From Bromus sterilis (Eukaryota; Streptophyta; Magnoliopsida; Poales; Poaceae): a stretch of DNA of 64,000 nucleotides. Position 1 is the stretch's first letter, and the number at the start of each line of letters is the position of its first letter. The stretch is taken from positions 237,047,782 to 237,111,781 of the forward strand of contig OX465600.1 in the NCBI GenBank assembly GCA_950022295.1, read 5' to 3'. The notes under the pieces are model-generated. The model was not told the DNA's origin. It made no database searches and was given only the letters and a program-made list of their open reading frames with translations. Of the stretch, positions 11,001 to 23,010 are shown in pieces. A program made the translations under genes and the position numbers.

Positions 11001-12516
11001 TACCTTGGTGGCGAAACCAACTCTTGAGGATCAACTCATAGTTGCCCAAAGGCGTGCACGAGGTGTTCGCCGGATCAAGGAGAACATTGCTAGCGGAGTT
11101 GCTAAATGTTTCTCCACCGATAGTCAAGGAACGGTATTCTTTGGAAATCGTTTTGTAGTACCTAAGAATAGGGACCTAAGGCAACTCATCCTCAAGGAAG
11201 CCCATGACACACCCCTCTCGATTCATCCCGGTAGCACAAAAATGTACCGAGATCTACGCCAGAGATTTTGGTGGACTAGGATGAAGAGAGACATTGCTCA
11301 ATTTGTTGCCGAATGTGATGTTTGTCATCGCATTAAGGCAGAACACCAAAGACCTGCTGATACACTTCAACCTTTGCCTATTCCCGAGTGGAAATGGGAC
11401 AAAGTCGGTATGGACTTCATCACCGGCTTTCCAAGAACCCAGAAAGGAAACAATGCCATCTTCGTTGTCATAGATAGGCTTTCCAAAGTTGCTCACTTCC
11501 TTCCGGTTCGCGAGTCTATAACTGCTAGCCAGTTAGTAGACTTGTACATCTCTAGAATTGTATCCCTTCATGGTGTTCCTTTGGAAATCAATTCTGATCG
11601 CGGTAGCCTTTTCACCTCTAGATTTTGGGGAAGCTTTCAGAATGCTATGGGAACTCATCTCTCCTATAGTACAGCTTTCCATCCTCAGTCTAGCGGTCAA
11701 GTCGAAAGGGTTAACCAAATTCTTGAAGACATGCTCAGAGCTTGTGTTATATCATTCGGAAAGAATTGGGAGAAGTCTCTTCCATTTGCCGAATTTGCTT
11801 ATAACAATAGTTTTCAATCTAGTCTGAACATGGCTCCTTTTGAACTCCTTTATGGACGACGATGTCGAACACCACTAAACTGGTCGGAAACCGGTGAAAG
11901 ACAATTCTTTGGACCGGATATGATCAAGGAAGCAGAAGAGCAAGTTCGCATTGTTCGTAATCAATTGAAAGCAGCCCAGTCTCGTCAGAAAAGCTACTAT
12001 GATCGTCATCATAGGCAAGAGAGCTACAATCTGGATGAGAAGGCTTACCTTCGGGTTACTCCTCTGAAGTGAACCCAACGTTTCGGTATCAAAGGCAAGT
12101 TGGCCCCACGTTACATCGGACCTTTCCGCATTATTGCTAAACGTGGAGAAGTTGCCTACCAACTAGAACTACCTCCGCACCTCTCCCGAGTACATGATGT
12201 ATTCCATGTGTCCCAACTCAGGCGTTGCTTCAAGGACCCCATCCGCGAAGTCGACCATGAAACGCTTGATCTCCAAGATGACCTTTCTTATCGAGAATAC
12301 CCCGTTCGTATTCTTGATTCCGCAGAGCGTGTCACTCGTCGTCAGAAGATTAAGTTTCTGAAAGTGCAATGGTCACACCACTCTGAAAGAGAAGCTACGT
12401 GGGAAAGAGAAGACCGTCTCAGTGCCGAGTACCCCACCTTCCTCCCGCAGACTTCTGAATCTCGGGACGAGATTCTGTTGAGTGGGGGCGAGTTGTCAGA
12501 ACCCTCTGTTAGGTAA
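8033..12516 (+). pseudogene. gag-pol polyprotein of the Tekay-like element (frameshift and stop)
   Basis: The start is the ATG of MSQGTRGQ; an upstream in-frame ATG at 7949 lies in leader sequence. Order: capsid-type gag (about residues 60-220); CCHC knuckle CYKCGQAGHYSREC; retropepsin with DPGASHSF, where the usual serine or threonine after the catalytic Asp is Pro; RT with YLDDILIYS near 10130; RNase H starting DASRQGLGC; integrase with HHCC finger and DDE residues in GMDFI, NSDRGS and GQVERVNQ; and a chromodomain near 12280-12420. One base is lost near 10440, moving the frame between RT and RNase H. A TGA at 12070-12072 stands where the conserved integrase C-terminus continues. The last codons and the TAA at 12514-12516 lie inside the 3' LTR. 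Confidence 0.93.
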
Positions 12517-15500
12517 TGTGCTAGGATCAAAGTAACCTTGCATCATGTCAAAATTTTCAAAAGAAATCTTTGAAATCAACATCAAAAGCAAATGGGAGAA
12601 GGAACACCCCCCAGATGAATTATTTCAAAAGGCCAGATAAAAATCTTCTCCAAAAATTCATGTTAGATTTTTGAAAAGTCTTATAAATGAGTGTGATCAC
12701 ATATCAAGTGATGTGGGACCCATCCCATACTCATGGATTTTTCAAATATTCAAACAGTGCCTTGGAATTAATCAAATAACCCTATTTGAGTTAAGATTCA
12801 AATTATTTGAATTTTAAAAATGTTGAAAGTTTATAAGTGGCTAGTCCATATTATTATGAGGCCATATAAAAAATTTCAGCATTTAATAAAATGCCTAGCT
12901 ATTTATTTTAGCTAAGCAAAACAAATAGCAGAAAAGAAAACAGAGAGAAAAAGGGAAAAAGAACTTACCTGGAAGCAGCCCAACTAGCTCCCCGCAGCCC
13001 ACCTAGCCGGCCCAGCCCGCGAACCCCCTTGTCGTCTTCTACCCCGCGTTGCCAAGCAGCTCGGTGGCGAGGCGCCGACGCCGTGGACGCCACCGCGACG
13101 CCTTCAAGCTTCCCGCCCCAGTTCATTCCCCTCCCTCCTCATCGTCCTCCCCTTCCTCTCTCGCCCGATTCATCGCCGCCCGAGAAGCACGCCGGAGCGC
13201 CGTCAAGCCCCCACGTAGCCATCGATGCCGAGAAGCCCCCGGAGCCTGTCCATCGCCTTCACCGCCGTCGTCTTCGTCGAGCAGTGCAAGGAATCGAGCC
13301 CGGAGCCCGCGTAGACGCCGGATTCTTCCCCGAGTTCACGCCGGCCACCGTGAAGGTCCTCGCCGAATTCCGTCGCCGTTGGACCACGCCAACCATCGCC
13401 ACCACCTCTGCTGAGTTCCTGGTGAGCTCACGGCCGGAACCCCTAATTTTCCCCCTTCGTTTGCTTCCGCTAGCCTTGGCCGCCATGAGAGCCGAAGCTC
13501 CTCGCCGCCGGGATCCATGGAGACGTTCAACCGCTACGCCATCGAGCCTGCCATGATGTCCATCATGTTCCCCGTGCTCCTCCTCGTCGAACCAGCCTAG
13601 CCCCGCCTCGATCCGTGCCCTGGAACGAAATCCCGATCACGGCCGTAGCTAGGTCGCCGCAAAGCTTGACGCCGGCGAGCGTACGGTGCACCCCAGCGCT
13701 TGGTTTCGGTCCCATTCGACGCGCGCGAGTGAGGGCTTCAAGTTGATGGTCTCGGTGCTACAAATCGTCGACGGATTCGCCCTCCCCGTGCAGCGCCGCC
13801 GCGGTCCAGTCGCCGGCGTTTAGCCGCCGCCGTGTTAGCCCAAACCCCCTCCCTTAATCACTTGCCTAATGACCCCCTGGGTCACTGACCAGTGGGCCCA
13901 GTGGCTTAATTAAGCCACTGGATTAAATAACCCCACGGTTTAATTAAAACCAGCCACTGACAGGTGGGGCCCCCTTGTCAGCCCCCCCTGACGCCAGCAC
14001 TGACGCAATAAATCAATTTAAATGAATTTCCAGAAAATCAAAATGTTTTAAAGAATTCCAGAAATTCCAGAAAATACCCCAAACTTTGGAAATTCATAGA
14101 AAATTCATATTAACTCCAAATTTGACAAATAATATATGAAAAATGATCAGGAGAAAATTATCTTTCCAAATATGCAACTTTTAACTATGTTTGAGTTGAT
14201 TTTAAAATGGGACCAGTAGCATATGTCATTTTATTTATTTGAAATTATTTCAAATTCAAACCAAATGATTTTGCAACTTGGACCATGGATTTATGTTATA
14301 TTTCAACCACACATCAGAGGCATATCTTATACATTTGAAGATGATTCAAAATGATCAAACAATGTCACATGCAACTTGGTTAATTTGAATTCAAATGTGG
14401 AGTTTGAATTTGCATTTCAAATGCAATATACTCCACTTAAATGGAATTGCCTCACACATCAAAACTTATACTTCAAGTTTCCACATTCAATCATGTGCTT
14501 GAGCATTGCATTCATATTGATTGCTACTTCGTGCTTTGTTTGTCGAGTAGAGGTGGAACCGGAGCAGGAGGCTGCCCCCTTCGTTGAAGACCCAGAACCC
14601 GAACCTCGTCAGCGGCAAGCAAACCCCCATTGATCATGTCGATAAAATCCCACTTTCCTCTCATGTCTCGCTTATGCATTGTTTAGGATGATCACCATCC
14701 TACGTTTCTACCGCATAGATGAACCCATTCCTTTGCATGACCTATCTTTTTGTCACAGTAGTAAGCAAACCACAATCCTAGCAAATGTAGGAGTTGTTTG
14801 ATATCATGTGGCCCCTGCAATGTTATCGCTTATTGCATGCTTAGTATGATACCATGTTGTTACTGTGATGTGAGTCGGGATGGGAATGATCATGTTGACG
14901 ATGGTAGAAAAGTGTTGGTGAATCGACCCTAATACAAGGTGAACGATGAGAGGCTGTGTAGGAGTACACGATGGGTTGTCTCGTTGAACACCGCCCTAGT
15001 ACGAGTTCTTGTGTGGTGATCCAAGATGAAGAGGACAACCACACATTGGGCTCACTGACCCCTCTCAACTTACTAACTCATCCCTTTCGATGTCCAGATG
15101 TCGCAATAGTTCGGAGTTCTGGTAGGTCTGTGGCCTGGATGCTAAGTGAGAGAACGGCTCACCCGAGACCGGCTTATGCACCACGCACACATCACTTGGG
15201 TCCACTTCGGTAAACCGGTCGGGTTCATGATAGTGGTAGCCAACCCAAGTAGGCGGCTTTCTCGGACTAGATCGGCTATGAGGTAACAGTTGTGGTGAGC
15301 ATCCTCGCTGGCACCCCTTGAATGGTGTCGAGATCAAAGGCGGTAAATGATGATCATGTGTGTGTAGCGGTACACCCTTGCAAGGTTAACAAAACTATTC
15401 GAATAGCCGCGTCCGCGGTTATGGACTGCTTGGAAAGCTTAGCTTGATTATTAGATAACTTGAATCGGATACTTCTAAAACACACCAAGATAAGTGTGAG

Positions 15501-16537
15501 TGCTATGGCGTGCTTCCTCGTGGGGAAGTCGAGGAAGGCACCATAGTGGTGTAATTGGTTGGAGAAAGTAGTGGACTCGTGTACACTTCTTACCTCAAAG
15601 TCTGGTACTCGTAGTTGAGGATTAGCCAAGTCAAAGCTGGCACTTCTGCAAGTGAACCCCACCTCCCTTTACCTTGATACATGTGCATGAGTAGTATAGA
15701 TCCTATGTAAGTCTTGCTGAGTACGACTTTGTACTCACGTTTGCTTAATCTATGTTTTAGATGATGCCACTGACCCCAAAGGTGGCTTCTTCATCGAGCT
15801 GGACGACTGAAGACCAACTAGTCTAGTCCCAGTCAGATGACTGGTTCTCTCGTGGAGGGCTTGTGTTTAAATAAGGCTTCTTAAGCCATTTTTTAAACTT
15901 GTCTGTACCCAGACATAATTTTCTTCCGTTCGTGTTGTAATGTTGGATCACATGTTTGTGATCTCTGTTTGCACTCTATAAGAGTTATCAATAAAATTGT
16001 ATACTTTGTAGAGAATTGCAATGGTACCTGCTGTTCATACAAGGCATGTGTGCTGCGTGTATGTTTATAACATGCATGTCTTTGTATGGGTTTTCGAGAC
16101 CTTAGTTGTGTTCTGGCTGGCGGTCTTTCATACACCAAGTGGCCCTTAGATGTGCGCAGCTTGGGGCATCGCGATGCGATTGTTCGAGACTCCGTCTCGT
16201 GCACACTTTGTGGTATGATCGAGCCCGCCCTAGACCCCGACTAAGTGATCGGGCTGGAGTAAGTCTATGTAAGAGTTTTGAGATAGTTGATAGTATGGTT
16301 GAGGCGACTTGTCTTTGAATATGGGAGTTCACCACCCATATCATTAGACTTGTGTACGGACGATGAGGACCCATCTCAGTTGAACATCCGGCCTGGATGG
16401 GATGCCCCTCACGTACGATGCTTTCCGAGAACGTTCTGTGCTTGGCCTTGTCTGCTTAGACAAGTGGGTACGGTTCTCGGCTCTCCATATGACTATGTCT
16501 TAGCTGTACTTGCATACGCTAACCCCGGGTCCCGACA
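12494..16537 (+). repeat. 3' LTR of the Tekay-like element
   Basis: This 4044-bp LTR matches the 5' copy closely. A purine tract (GAGTGGGGGCGAG) directly precedes it. It retains the block at about 15765-16048 that the 5' LTR has lost. That block includes AATAAA at 15990-15995, a good candidate for the transcript 3' end. It lacks about 46 bp present in the 5' LTR near 3305. No genes are seen. Confidence 0.93.
15990..15995 (+). terminator. Candidate polyadenylation signal in the 3' LTR
   Basis: AATAAA lies in an AT-rich stretch about 540 bp before the LTR end. It is present only in the 3' LTR, because the 5' LTR has a deletion here. Confidence 0.4.
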
Positions 16538-18695
16538 GTATCTACAACCTTCCTCCTTGGAAGTGCATGAAGAGGAAGTTCATTATGATGCCAGTGCTAA
16601 TCCAAGGCCCTAAGCAACCCGGCAACGACATTGATGTGTACCTAAGGCCATTAGTTGAAGAACTTTTACTGTTGTGGGCTAAACCAGGTGTACGTGTGTG
16701 GGATGAGAACAAACAGGAGGAATTTGATCTATGAGCATTGCTGTTTGTAACCATCAATGATTCGCCTGCTCTTAGTAACCTTTCAGGACAGACAAACAAG
16801 GGATACAAGTCATGCACACACTGTTTAGATGAGACTGAAAGTATATATTTTCCCAACTGCAATAAGAATGTGTACCTGGGACCTCGTCCGTTTCTTCCGA
16901 CCAATCATCCCTTAAGAAAGAAAGGCAAGAATTTCAAAGGCGAGGAAGATCACCGGAAGAAGCCTGTCCGCCGTACTGGTGATGATATACTTGATATGGT
17001 CAAGGATTTACCAGAGCAAGTAGTCTTTGGAAAGGGTCCTGGTGGAAAATCTGTTCCGCATGACGCTGACATACACGCACCCATGTGGAAGAAGAAATCT
17101 ATATTTTGGGACCTACCCTATTGGAAACACCTAGATGTCCGCTCTGCGATCGACGTGATGCACGTGACGAAGATCTTTGCGTGAACCTGCTAGGCTTCTT
17201 GGGTGTGTATGGGAAAACAAAAGATACACCGGAGGCAAGAGAGGACAAGAAACATATGAACGAAAAAGAAGGCATGCCCCCAAAGCAGTACGAGGGTCAA
17301 GCCAGCTACGCTCTTACCAAATCAGAGAAGGAAATATTTTTTGAATGCCTGCTCAGTATCAAGGTTCCGTCTGGCTTCTCGTCGAACATAAAGGGAATAA
17401 TAAATATGACAGAGAAAAAGTTTCAGAACCTAAAGTCTCATGACTGCCACGTGATTATGACGCAACTGCTCCTGGTTGCATTGAGGGGACTTCTACCAGA
17501 AAATGTTCGATTAGCCATTGTGAAGCTATGTGCATTCCTCAATGCAACTTCTCAGAAGGTAATCAATCCAGAAAGTCTACCAAGGTTACAAAATGATTTG
17601 TTCCAATGTCTTGTCAGTTTTGAGTTGGTGGTCCCACCATCCTTCTTCAATATTATGACGCACGTGTTGGTTCACCTAGTCGTCGAGATTGCAATTCTGG
17701 GTCCTGTATTTCTACACAATATGTTCCCGTTTGAGAGGTTCATGGGAGTCTTAAAGAAATATGTTCGTAACCGTGCTAGGCCAGAAGGAAGCATCTCCAT
17801 GGGCCATCAAACACAGGAGGTCATTGAGTTTTGTGTTGGTCTTCCTGAATCGCGGCATGATTGGAGAATGGGTGGAAAAGGCACGCTAGCATCGCGCCCA
17901 ATAATATGTAGGGACGCAGAATCTTGGAAGATAGCACACAATATTGTTCTACATAATTCTGCCTTGGTGGCCCCGTATATCGATCAACACGAGAATATTC
18001 TACGCTTAGAAAACCCGGAGCAGTCTGAAGTCTGGATTAAGAAGGAACACAATAGGACTTTCAGCGGTTGGTTGCAAGACCATCTCACGGGTAACGACAC
18101 TGTTGAAGAGGAGTTGTACTTGTTGTCTGGCACACCATCTTTGACTATAATGACTTTCAAAGGGTACGAGATAAATGGGAATACATTTTACACGATCGCC
18201 CAAGATGAAAAGAGCACCAACCAAAACAGTGGTGTCCGCTTTGATGATGCAATCAACAATAAGAAAAAGGTCACATATTATGGTTACATAGAGGAGATAT
18301 GGGAACTTGACTATGGACCTGATTTTAAGCTCCCTTTGTATTGGTGCAAATGGTTCAATCTGACAGGGGTAAAGGTAGACCCGCGGTACGGAATGACAAC
18401 AGTGGATGTCAACAATCTTGGGTACAGAGAGGAACCATTCGTCCTAGCCAATGATGTGGCTCAGGTTTTCTATGTGAACGACACGTCGAGCAAAACGAGA
18501 AAAAGGAAAGATAAGGAAGCGAATACATCATACGGTGAGCCAAAGCGCCACATAGTTCTTTCAGGGAAAATAAACCTTGTGGGAGTGGAGGACAAGACAG
18601 ACAAGTCAGAAGATTATGAAAAGTTTCATGAAATTCCTCCCTTCACAGTAAAGACTGACCCAAGCATCGTGTTAAATGAAGAAGATTGTCCATAG
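16538..18695 (+). pseudogene. CACTA-1 TNP2-type transposase, 3' part (stop and frameshift)
   Basis: This continues the transposase after the Ty3 insertion, beginning YNLPPWKCMKRKF in the same frame as the part ending at 2684. It holds the rest of Transposase_21, with GYKSCTHC and the catalytic-region landmarks DVMHV. Next is a DUF4218-type region (SHDCHVIMTQLLLVALRGLLP, and PFERFMGVLKKYVRNRARPEGS). It ends with a DUF4216-type region near the C-terminus (TYYGYIEEIWELDY, YREEPFVLA) and a Lys/Arg-rich tail. The frame carries a TGA at 16732-16734 and loses one base near 17172, after which it is open to the stop at 18693-18695. The gene is therefore broken by the insertion plus two point lesions. 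Confidence 0.9.
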
Positions 18696-18775
18696 TTACG
18701 GTGCAAAAATAAAGGGAAACACGCGAAGAAATAGATTATATGTACCACTCTAGGATGTGATCCGGCTTCAACGCC

Positions 18776-19100
18776 AAATGGTTTCCCCTGCATATAGCCC
18801 GACGGTGGCCTCTCATGAGTGCAATGCACCATCGGACGTATGCAGGGAATCCGAATGATTTGTATTCGGTCGATGAACTGAAAGATTTCTATGTGTAGAA
18901 CAAAACACAAGGTTTCCCCTGGATACAGCCCGACGGTGGCTCATGAGTGCAAGCATATCAATGCACCATCGGACGTATGCAGGGAATCCGAATGATTTGT
19001 ATTCGGTCGATTGATGAACTGAAAGATTTCTATGTGTAGAACAAAACACAAGGTTTCCCCTGCATACAGCTCGACGGTGGCTCATGAGTGCATTTAATGA
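18776..19100. repeat. About 137-bp direct repeats (2.3 units) after the transposase
   Basis: Units start at about 18779, 18911 and 19052. Each begins GGTTTCCCCTG(C/G)ATA, passes CGACGGTGG and GGACGTATGCAGGGAATCCG, and ends in GAACAAAACACAA. Within a unit CCCTGCATACAGCCCGAC and GTCGGACGTATGCAGGG-like parts are partly inverted. A related copy in the opposite orientation lies in CACTA-2 at about 57430-57715. Confidence 0.75.
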
Positions 19101-19800
19101 TTTATTTTGTGCCAAATGATCCTGAAAATGGAAAGCATCTACAAATGAACTCGGAAAAGGTTGAAACTTGGCATGGTATCATCATTTGACCCATCTAACA
19201 TGTGTGCAAACGTTGAGAGGGTTACAACAAAAACTGGATGCACTTCATGCACAAACTGGAGCATCTCTTTCGAAGTGTGAGGGTTTTAGACGAAAACACA
19301 TCTGTTACAAAGGCATTTCATTTTTCTAAACTTTTTTGAACTCAAGACTTTTTGTGCATTCAATATGCACCATTCAAATCCACATACTAAAATTTGAACC
19401 CTTTCTGACTTCATTTGCTATTTTTCATGCATTTAATGATTTATTTTGTGCCAAATGACCGTTAAAATGGAAAGCATCTAGAAATGAACTCAGAAAAAGG
19501 TTGAAACTTGGCATGGTATCATCATTTGACCCATATAACATGTGTGCAAAAGTTGAGAGGGTTGGGACAAAAACTAGATGCATTTCGTGTACAACTGGAG
19601 CATCTATTTCGAAGTGTGAGGGTTTTAGACGAAAACTCATCTGTTACAAAGACATTTCATTTTTCTAAACTTTTTTGAACTCAAGAATTTTTGTGCATTC
19701 AATATGCACCATTCAAAGCCACATACTAAAATTTGAACCCTTTTTGACTTCATTTGCTATTTTTCATGCATTTAATGATTTATTTTGTGCCAAATGACTT
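19090..19800. repeat. About 339-bp tandem repeats, two copies
   Basis: GCATTTAATGATTTATTTTGTGCC recurs near 19092, 19430 and 19769. The intervening sequence (GTTGAAACTTGGCATGGTATCATCATTTGAC and onward) is nearly identical between copies. The same family is found inverted in CACTA-2 at 56910-59470. No coding function is seen. Confidence 0.85.
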
Positions 19801-19839
19801 CAAAAGAATTATTAAAAAACTCCAAATATGAAAAATTAA

Positions 19840-20012
19840 CCTTTAGAACCGGTTTATTATAAGAACCGGTGCTAAAGGTCCCTCCCCTTTCCGCTTATAT
19901 TTTCGCCCGAAAACGGGATGTAATTGGGGACCATTAGCACCGGTTGGTGGGTGAAACCGGTGCTAAAGGACCTTTAGCACCGGTTTGTGGGTGAAACCGG
20001 TGCTAAAGGTTC
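19840..20012. repeat. Internal block of subterminal-type CACTA motifs
   Basis: Six or more copies of ACCGGT with CTAAAGG in both directions lie here, far from either end of CACTA-1 and directly before a TATA box. This looks like a promoter built from the same sites as the subterminal regions. Confidence 0.75.
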
Positions 20013-20019
20013 CCTTTTA

Positions 20020-20828
20020 TATATATCGACACTTAGCGTAGTTCCCCCCACCGCTTCAGATCGTCTCCACGCTGCCAGGCCGTCGCCGTCGCCCTCGCCG
20101 TCGTCGTCGCCGTCCCCGTCTCCGTCAAGCCCTCTCCGCCAGGCCGTCGCCGTCGCCGTCTCCACGCACCCTCCTCACCGTCTTCGTCGCCCCGCCCTCG
20201 CCCTCATCGTCACCGTCGCCGCTCTAGGATTCGGGGACGTCACCGCCGTCTCCGGCCTCCAACCTGCTTCGGCTACAAATCTTCACCTCCTTGAGTTGTT
20301 GCTTCGGCTACAAATCTTCGAGGTGATCTCCTCGAGCTGCTGCTTCGGCTATAAATTTTTCTGTTACATGTGATGTGCCAACAAACCGTCAATTGCATGT
20401 AAATATAAGTTTATTTTTCTGTTACATACTATTAAATTAATATGGATTTCAGATATAGTTAGTATATAGTAGAATTGTTAGTATATATAATAGGTTAGCA
20501 AATACTATAGTTAGTATATATATTGTATTGTTAGTATATACATATTAGTTAATAATAGGTTAGTCGAATTGTTAGTATAATGTTGTATTGTTATTATATA
20601 CATATTAGTCAATAATCTAGCTAGCTAGGTAATTGTTATATATTGTTATTAATATTGTTATATTAGTATATATATTGTTATAAATATTATTAGTATATAT
20701 ATTGTTCTAAATATTATTAGTATATATATATATATGAGATGTTCTACAATTTGAGCTATAGATCAATAGCTATTAACATGCAAATATTGAGATATTTTTA
20801 GTTGTAATTTTATTAGTTTCATTAGTGA
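20020..20828 (+). promoter_or_regulatory. TATA box, CG-rich leader and AT-rich intron of the CACTA-1 right gene
   Basis: TATATATATC at 20018-20028 is followed by a C-rich leader with CGTCGC microsatellite runs (20075-20220), which create spurious repetitive frames. A donor-like GAG/GTGATC is near 20321. The stretch from 20380 to about 20820 is very AT-rich, dominated by repeated TTAGTATATA words, and has no coding signal. Confidence 0.5.
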
Positions 20829-20830
20829 GA

Positions 20831-21142
20831 ATGTCGGGGCCGCATCCTCGTTACCATCGCGCTCCGGGAGTTCTTGACGGGATGTGCAATGTCTGGGACT
20901 GGGCTCCGACGGGATGGCACTGGGAGGTGGTTTCCGGGGTGCGTCGCTTAGCGAGGAATCCGGGTCTTGTCGTCGACCCGGATCTTCTTTGGTGGCGGTC
21001 GCGTGGGCCACAGTCGGTGCGGAGGGAGCCGGCCCCCGAGGAGGTTTTACGCCGACGTATCATGGAGGAGGACGACCACGTCTGTCGCTACATGGCAGCG
21101 TTGGACGCCGGGTACTACAGTTTATGGCAGGTGCTTCAGTGA
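20831..21142 (+). CDS. Small CACTA-1 ORF of unknown function
   Basis: This is a CG-rich 103-residue frame in AT-rich surroundings, which suggests it is a real exon. It is rich in Trp and Arg (VWDWAPTGWHWEVV; LLWWRSRG) and ends with a helical, charged part (RRRIMEEDDHVCRYMAALDAGYYSLWQ). An ATG three codons upstream (20825) is also possible. I do not recognise a family. It lies between the internal promoter and the TNPA-like exons, so it may be the first coding exon of that unit or an independent small gene. Confidence 0.45.
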   Translation: MSGPHPRYHRAPGVLDGMCNVWDWAPTGWHWEVVSGVRRLARNPGLVVDPDLLWWRSRGPQSVRREPAPEEVLRRRIMEEDDHVCRYMAALDAGYYSLWQVLQ

Positions 21143-21443
21143 TCTCACCATAGCTACGAGTGGGTGATGGTTCCTTCTCTTTGGGTGTCCACTGCCAGCC
21201 GGAGCCGACGTCGTTTACTGTTTTAGCTAGTGATATGTTATATATATATATGTACTACCTCTAATGATCGACATATATATTAGTGTTGCATATATGTGAA
21301 CTGGATTATTCGAGATGTAAACTGGATTATTATTCTAATATTACTGTTGCATGTGAACTTGACTATTTGAGATGTCATTTTTTATATTTTCTTATACTAA
21401 ATTGTTTTATCTTTTTCTGTATCTCGTCGATATTAGTTAATCT

Positions 21444-23010
21444 ATGGACGACGTGTTCAATAGCGGTAGAGAGCAAGAAGATGATATGTACGAAATTATC
21501 GCCAACGCCGATATCGGTCCTCATGATGACGCCGATATCGATGATGACGGCTCACGATATCTGAACGATTCCGGTGAGGGAATGTTCGACGAAGGAGAAG
21601 AACACGATCTTCAATTAACAACAAAGTCTGCCGAGGTATATATATAAATATATATATAAGGCCTTTGGTGATCATAAAATTTACAAATAATTGATTTATC
21701 ACTAATAATTAACAAACATTTCTTCTTCTAGAAACCCGGATCGAGCAAATCTTCTTCAAGCAAAGCAAAACGTGGCCCGGCCAAATTGCCGCGGGATGAT
21801 GTAAAGTACAACATCGATGGGATCGGTTTGAGTGGCCAGCCGAATGCTCCGGAAGCTCACGTGAAGAAATGGATAGCTATATGCGGAGTAATTGTTAGAG
21901 ATAACATCCCGATTAGCACTCAAGAATGGCATCAGCCAAAGGAAGGTGGAAACAAGAGTTTTGTTAGCGATAAAGCAAAAGAGTATCTTTGGGCTAAACT
22001 CTTATCATATTTCACCCTACCAGATTGGGCGACACCAGACGATGTGTTGAAAGTCAAGCATGCTGCTCTTAAGAAGATGGGAGAACTATTCCTGTCTTGG
22101 AAGGTAAAGCTATGGTCCAAATACGTCGCTAATAATAAGAAGACTCCAATTTTCACTAAAGCACTAGCGAAGGTAGAAGCACATTGGGACCAATTTGTGG
22201 AGAACAATGAATCAGATGAAGCTAAACTTCGGTCGGAAATAAACAAGATTAATGCTGAGAATGTGTGCGCTTACGTGTGCGCAGCTATTGTTATATAAGT
22301 GATACCCTCTTACGTGTGCGCAGCTATCACTTCATCCTGATAGACATTGAAATGGAAAAAGGAATGGTTACAGTAATGGACTCACTACGTAAAGATATTA
22401 GTTAGTATATAGAAATTAGGAACTCATTCGCCAGGTAGTTTTAATCATTATCACACATGTAGGCTTCTTTAGTGTTCACTTTAAGTTTCTGTTATATCAA
22501 GTAATTAACTCCTTTATTCATTTTCTTTGAAGGCAGAGTTTGGGAAAAGTTCAAAAAACTCGAGCGCGGTGAATGGAAGGAGAAGCTGACGTGGCAGTAC
22601 GCTAGATATGTGAGAGAACATTCGATTTAATTATATTTCTAGTTTCAATATACCATTATCATATATATGCTTGATTATTAAATCTGTTTGAATTCTATTT
22701 TGTTGTGAAGTGTATGAGGCAGGCATTGGGGACTAAACCTTGTGCTTACATCGCAATGGAGAACATTCGCTATATGACCGAAAAGATTAATCAAAGAACA
22801 ATGATCGTACGTAAATACTATCTAGACTTTGTTCTTACCATATGTAATATATTCATATATTGATCATCTTCTTTAAATAATAAGATTTGGGAGAAGCGGG
22901 ATAAACTCGACATAAATGATCGCATGCGAGCACTTCAAGAGGAAATAGCGGGATTTCTTCTTCGTGAAGTCATAAATAAGTCGACCGGAGAATTCCCTTA
23001 CCATATGTAA
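21444..23010 (+). CDS. TNPA-like CACTA accessory protein, multi-exon (possibly truncated)
   Basis: Readable exons: 21444-21635 (MDDVFNSG..., very acidic, ending GCCGAG/GTATAT), 21732 to about 22260 (after TTCTTCTAG), about 22537-22615, 22711-22806 and 22885-23010. Exon 2 holds a Ser/Lys-rich start, LSGQPNAPEAHVKKWIAICG and later SEINKINAEN. The last exons hold GEWKEKLTWQYARYV, AYIAMENIRYM and a helical end (RMRALQEEIAGFLLREV) stopping at 23008-23010. Phases fit at exons 1-2 and 4-5. The stretch after SEINKINAEN (22260-22530) contains two copies of TTACGTGTGCGCAGCTAT and no clear exon, so a central exon may be lost. The role as the second En/Spm-type product, binding subterminal motifs, is inferred from position and composition. 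Confidence 0.55.

Larger units (their letters stand above)
2685..16537 (+). mobile_element. Chromodomain Ty3/gypsy LTR retrotransposon (Tekay-like), complete copy
   Basis: The element starts TGTCAG and ends CCCGACA. It is flanked by the 5-bp duplication GTATC (2680-2684 and 16538-16542). It has LTRs of 3819 and 4044 bp, an initiator-Met primer site directly after the 5' LTR, an extra ORF before gag, a single gag-pol frame with a C-terminal chromodomain, and a purine tract running into the 3' LTR. About 8 substitutions in the first 450 aligned LTR bases (counted by eye) point to a young insertion. Gag-pol carries a frameshift and a stop, so this copy is not autonomous. Rice RIRE3/RIRE8-type elements are known to have a pre-gag ORF; closest family membership is unverified. 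Confidence 0.95.

Noticed and set aside
19974..20220. Gly/Asp-repeat frames near 20 kb
   Set aside because: They are products of a CGTCGC microsatellite in an untranslated leader.
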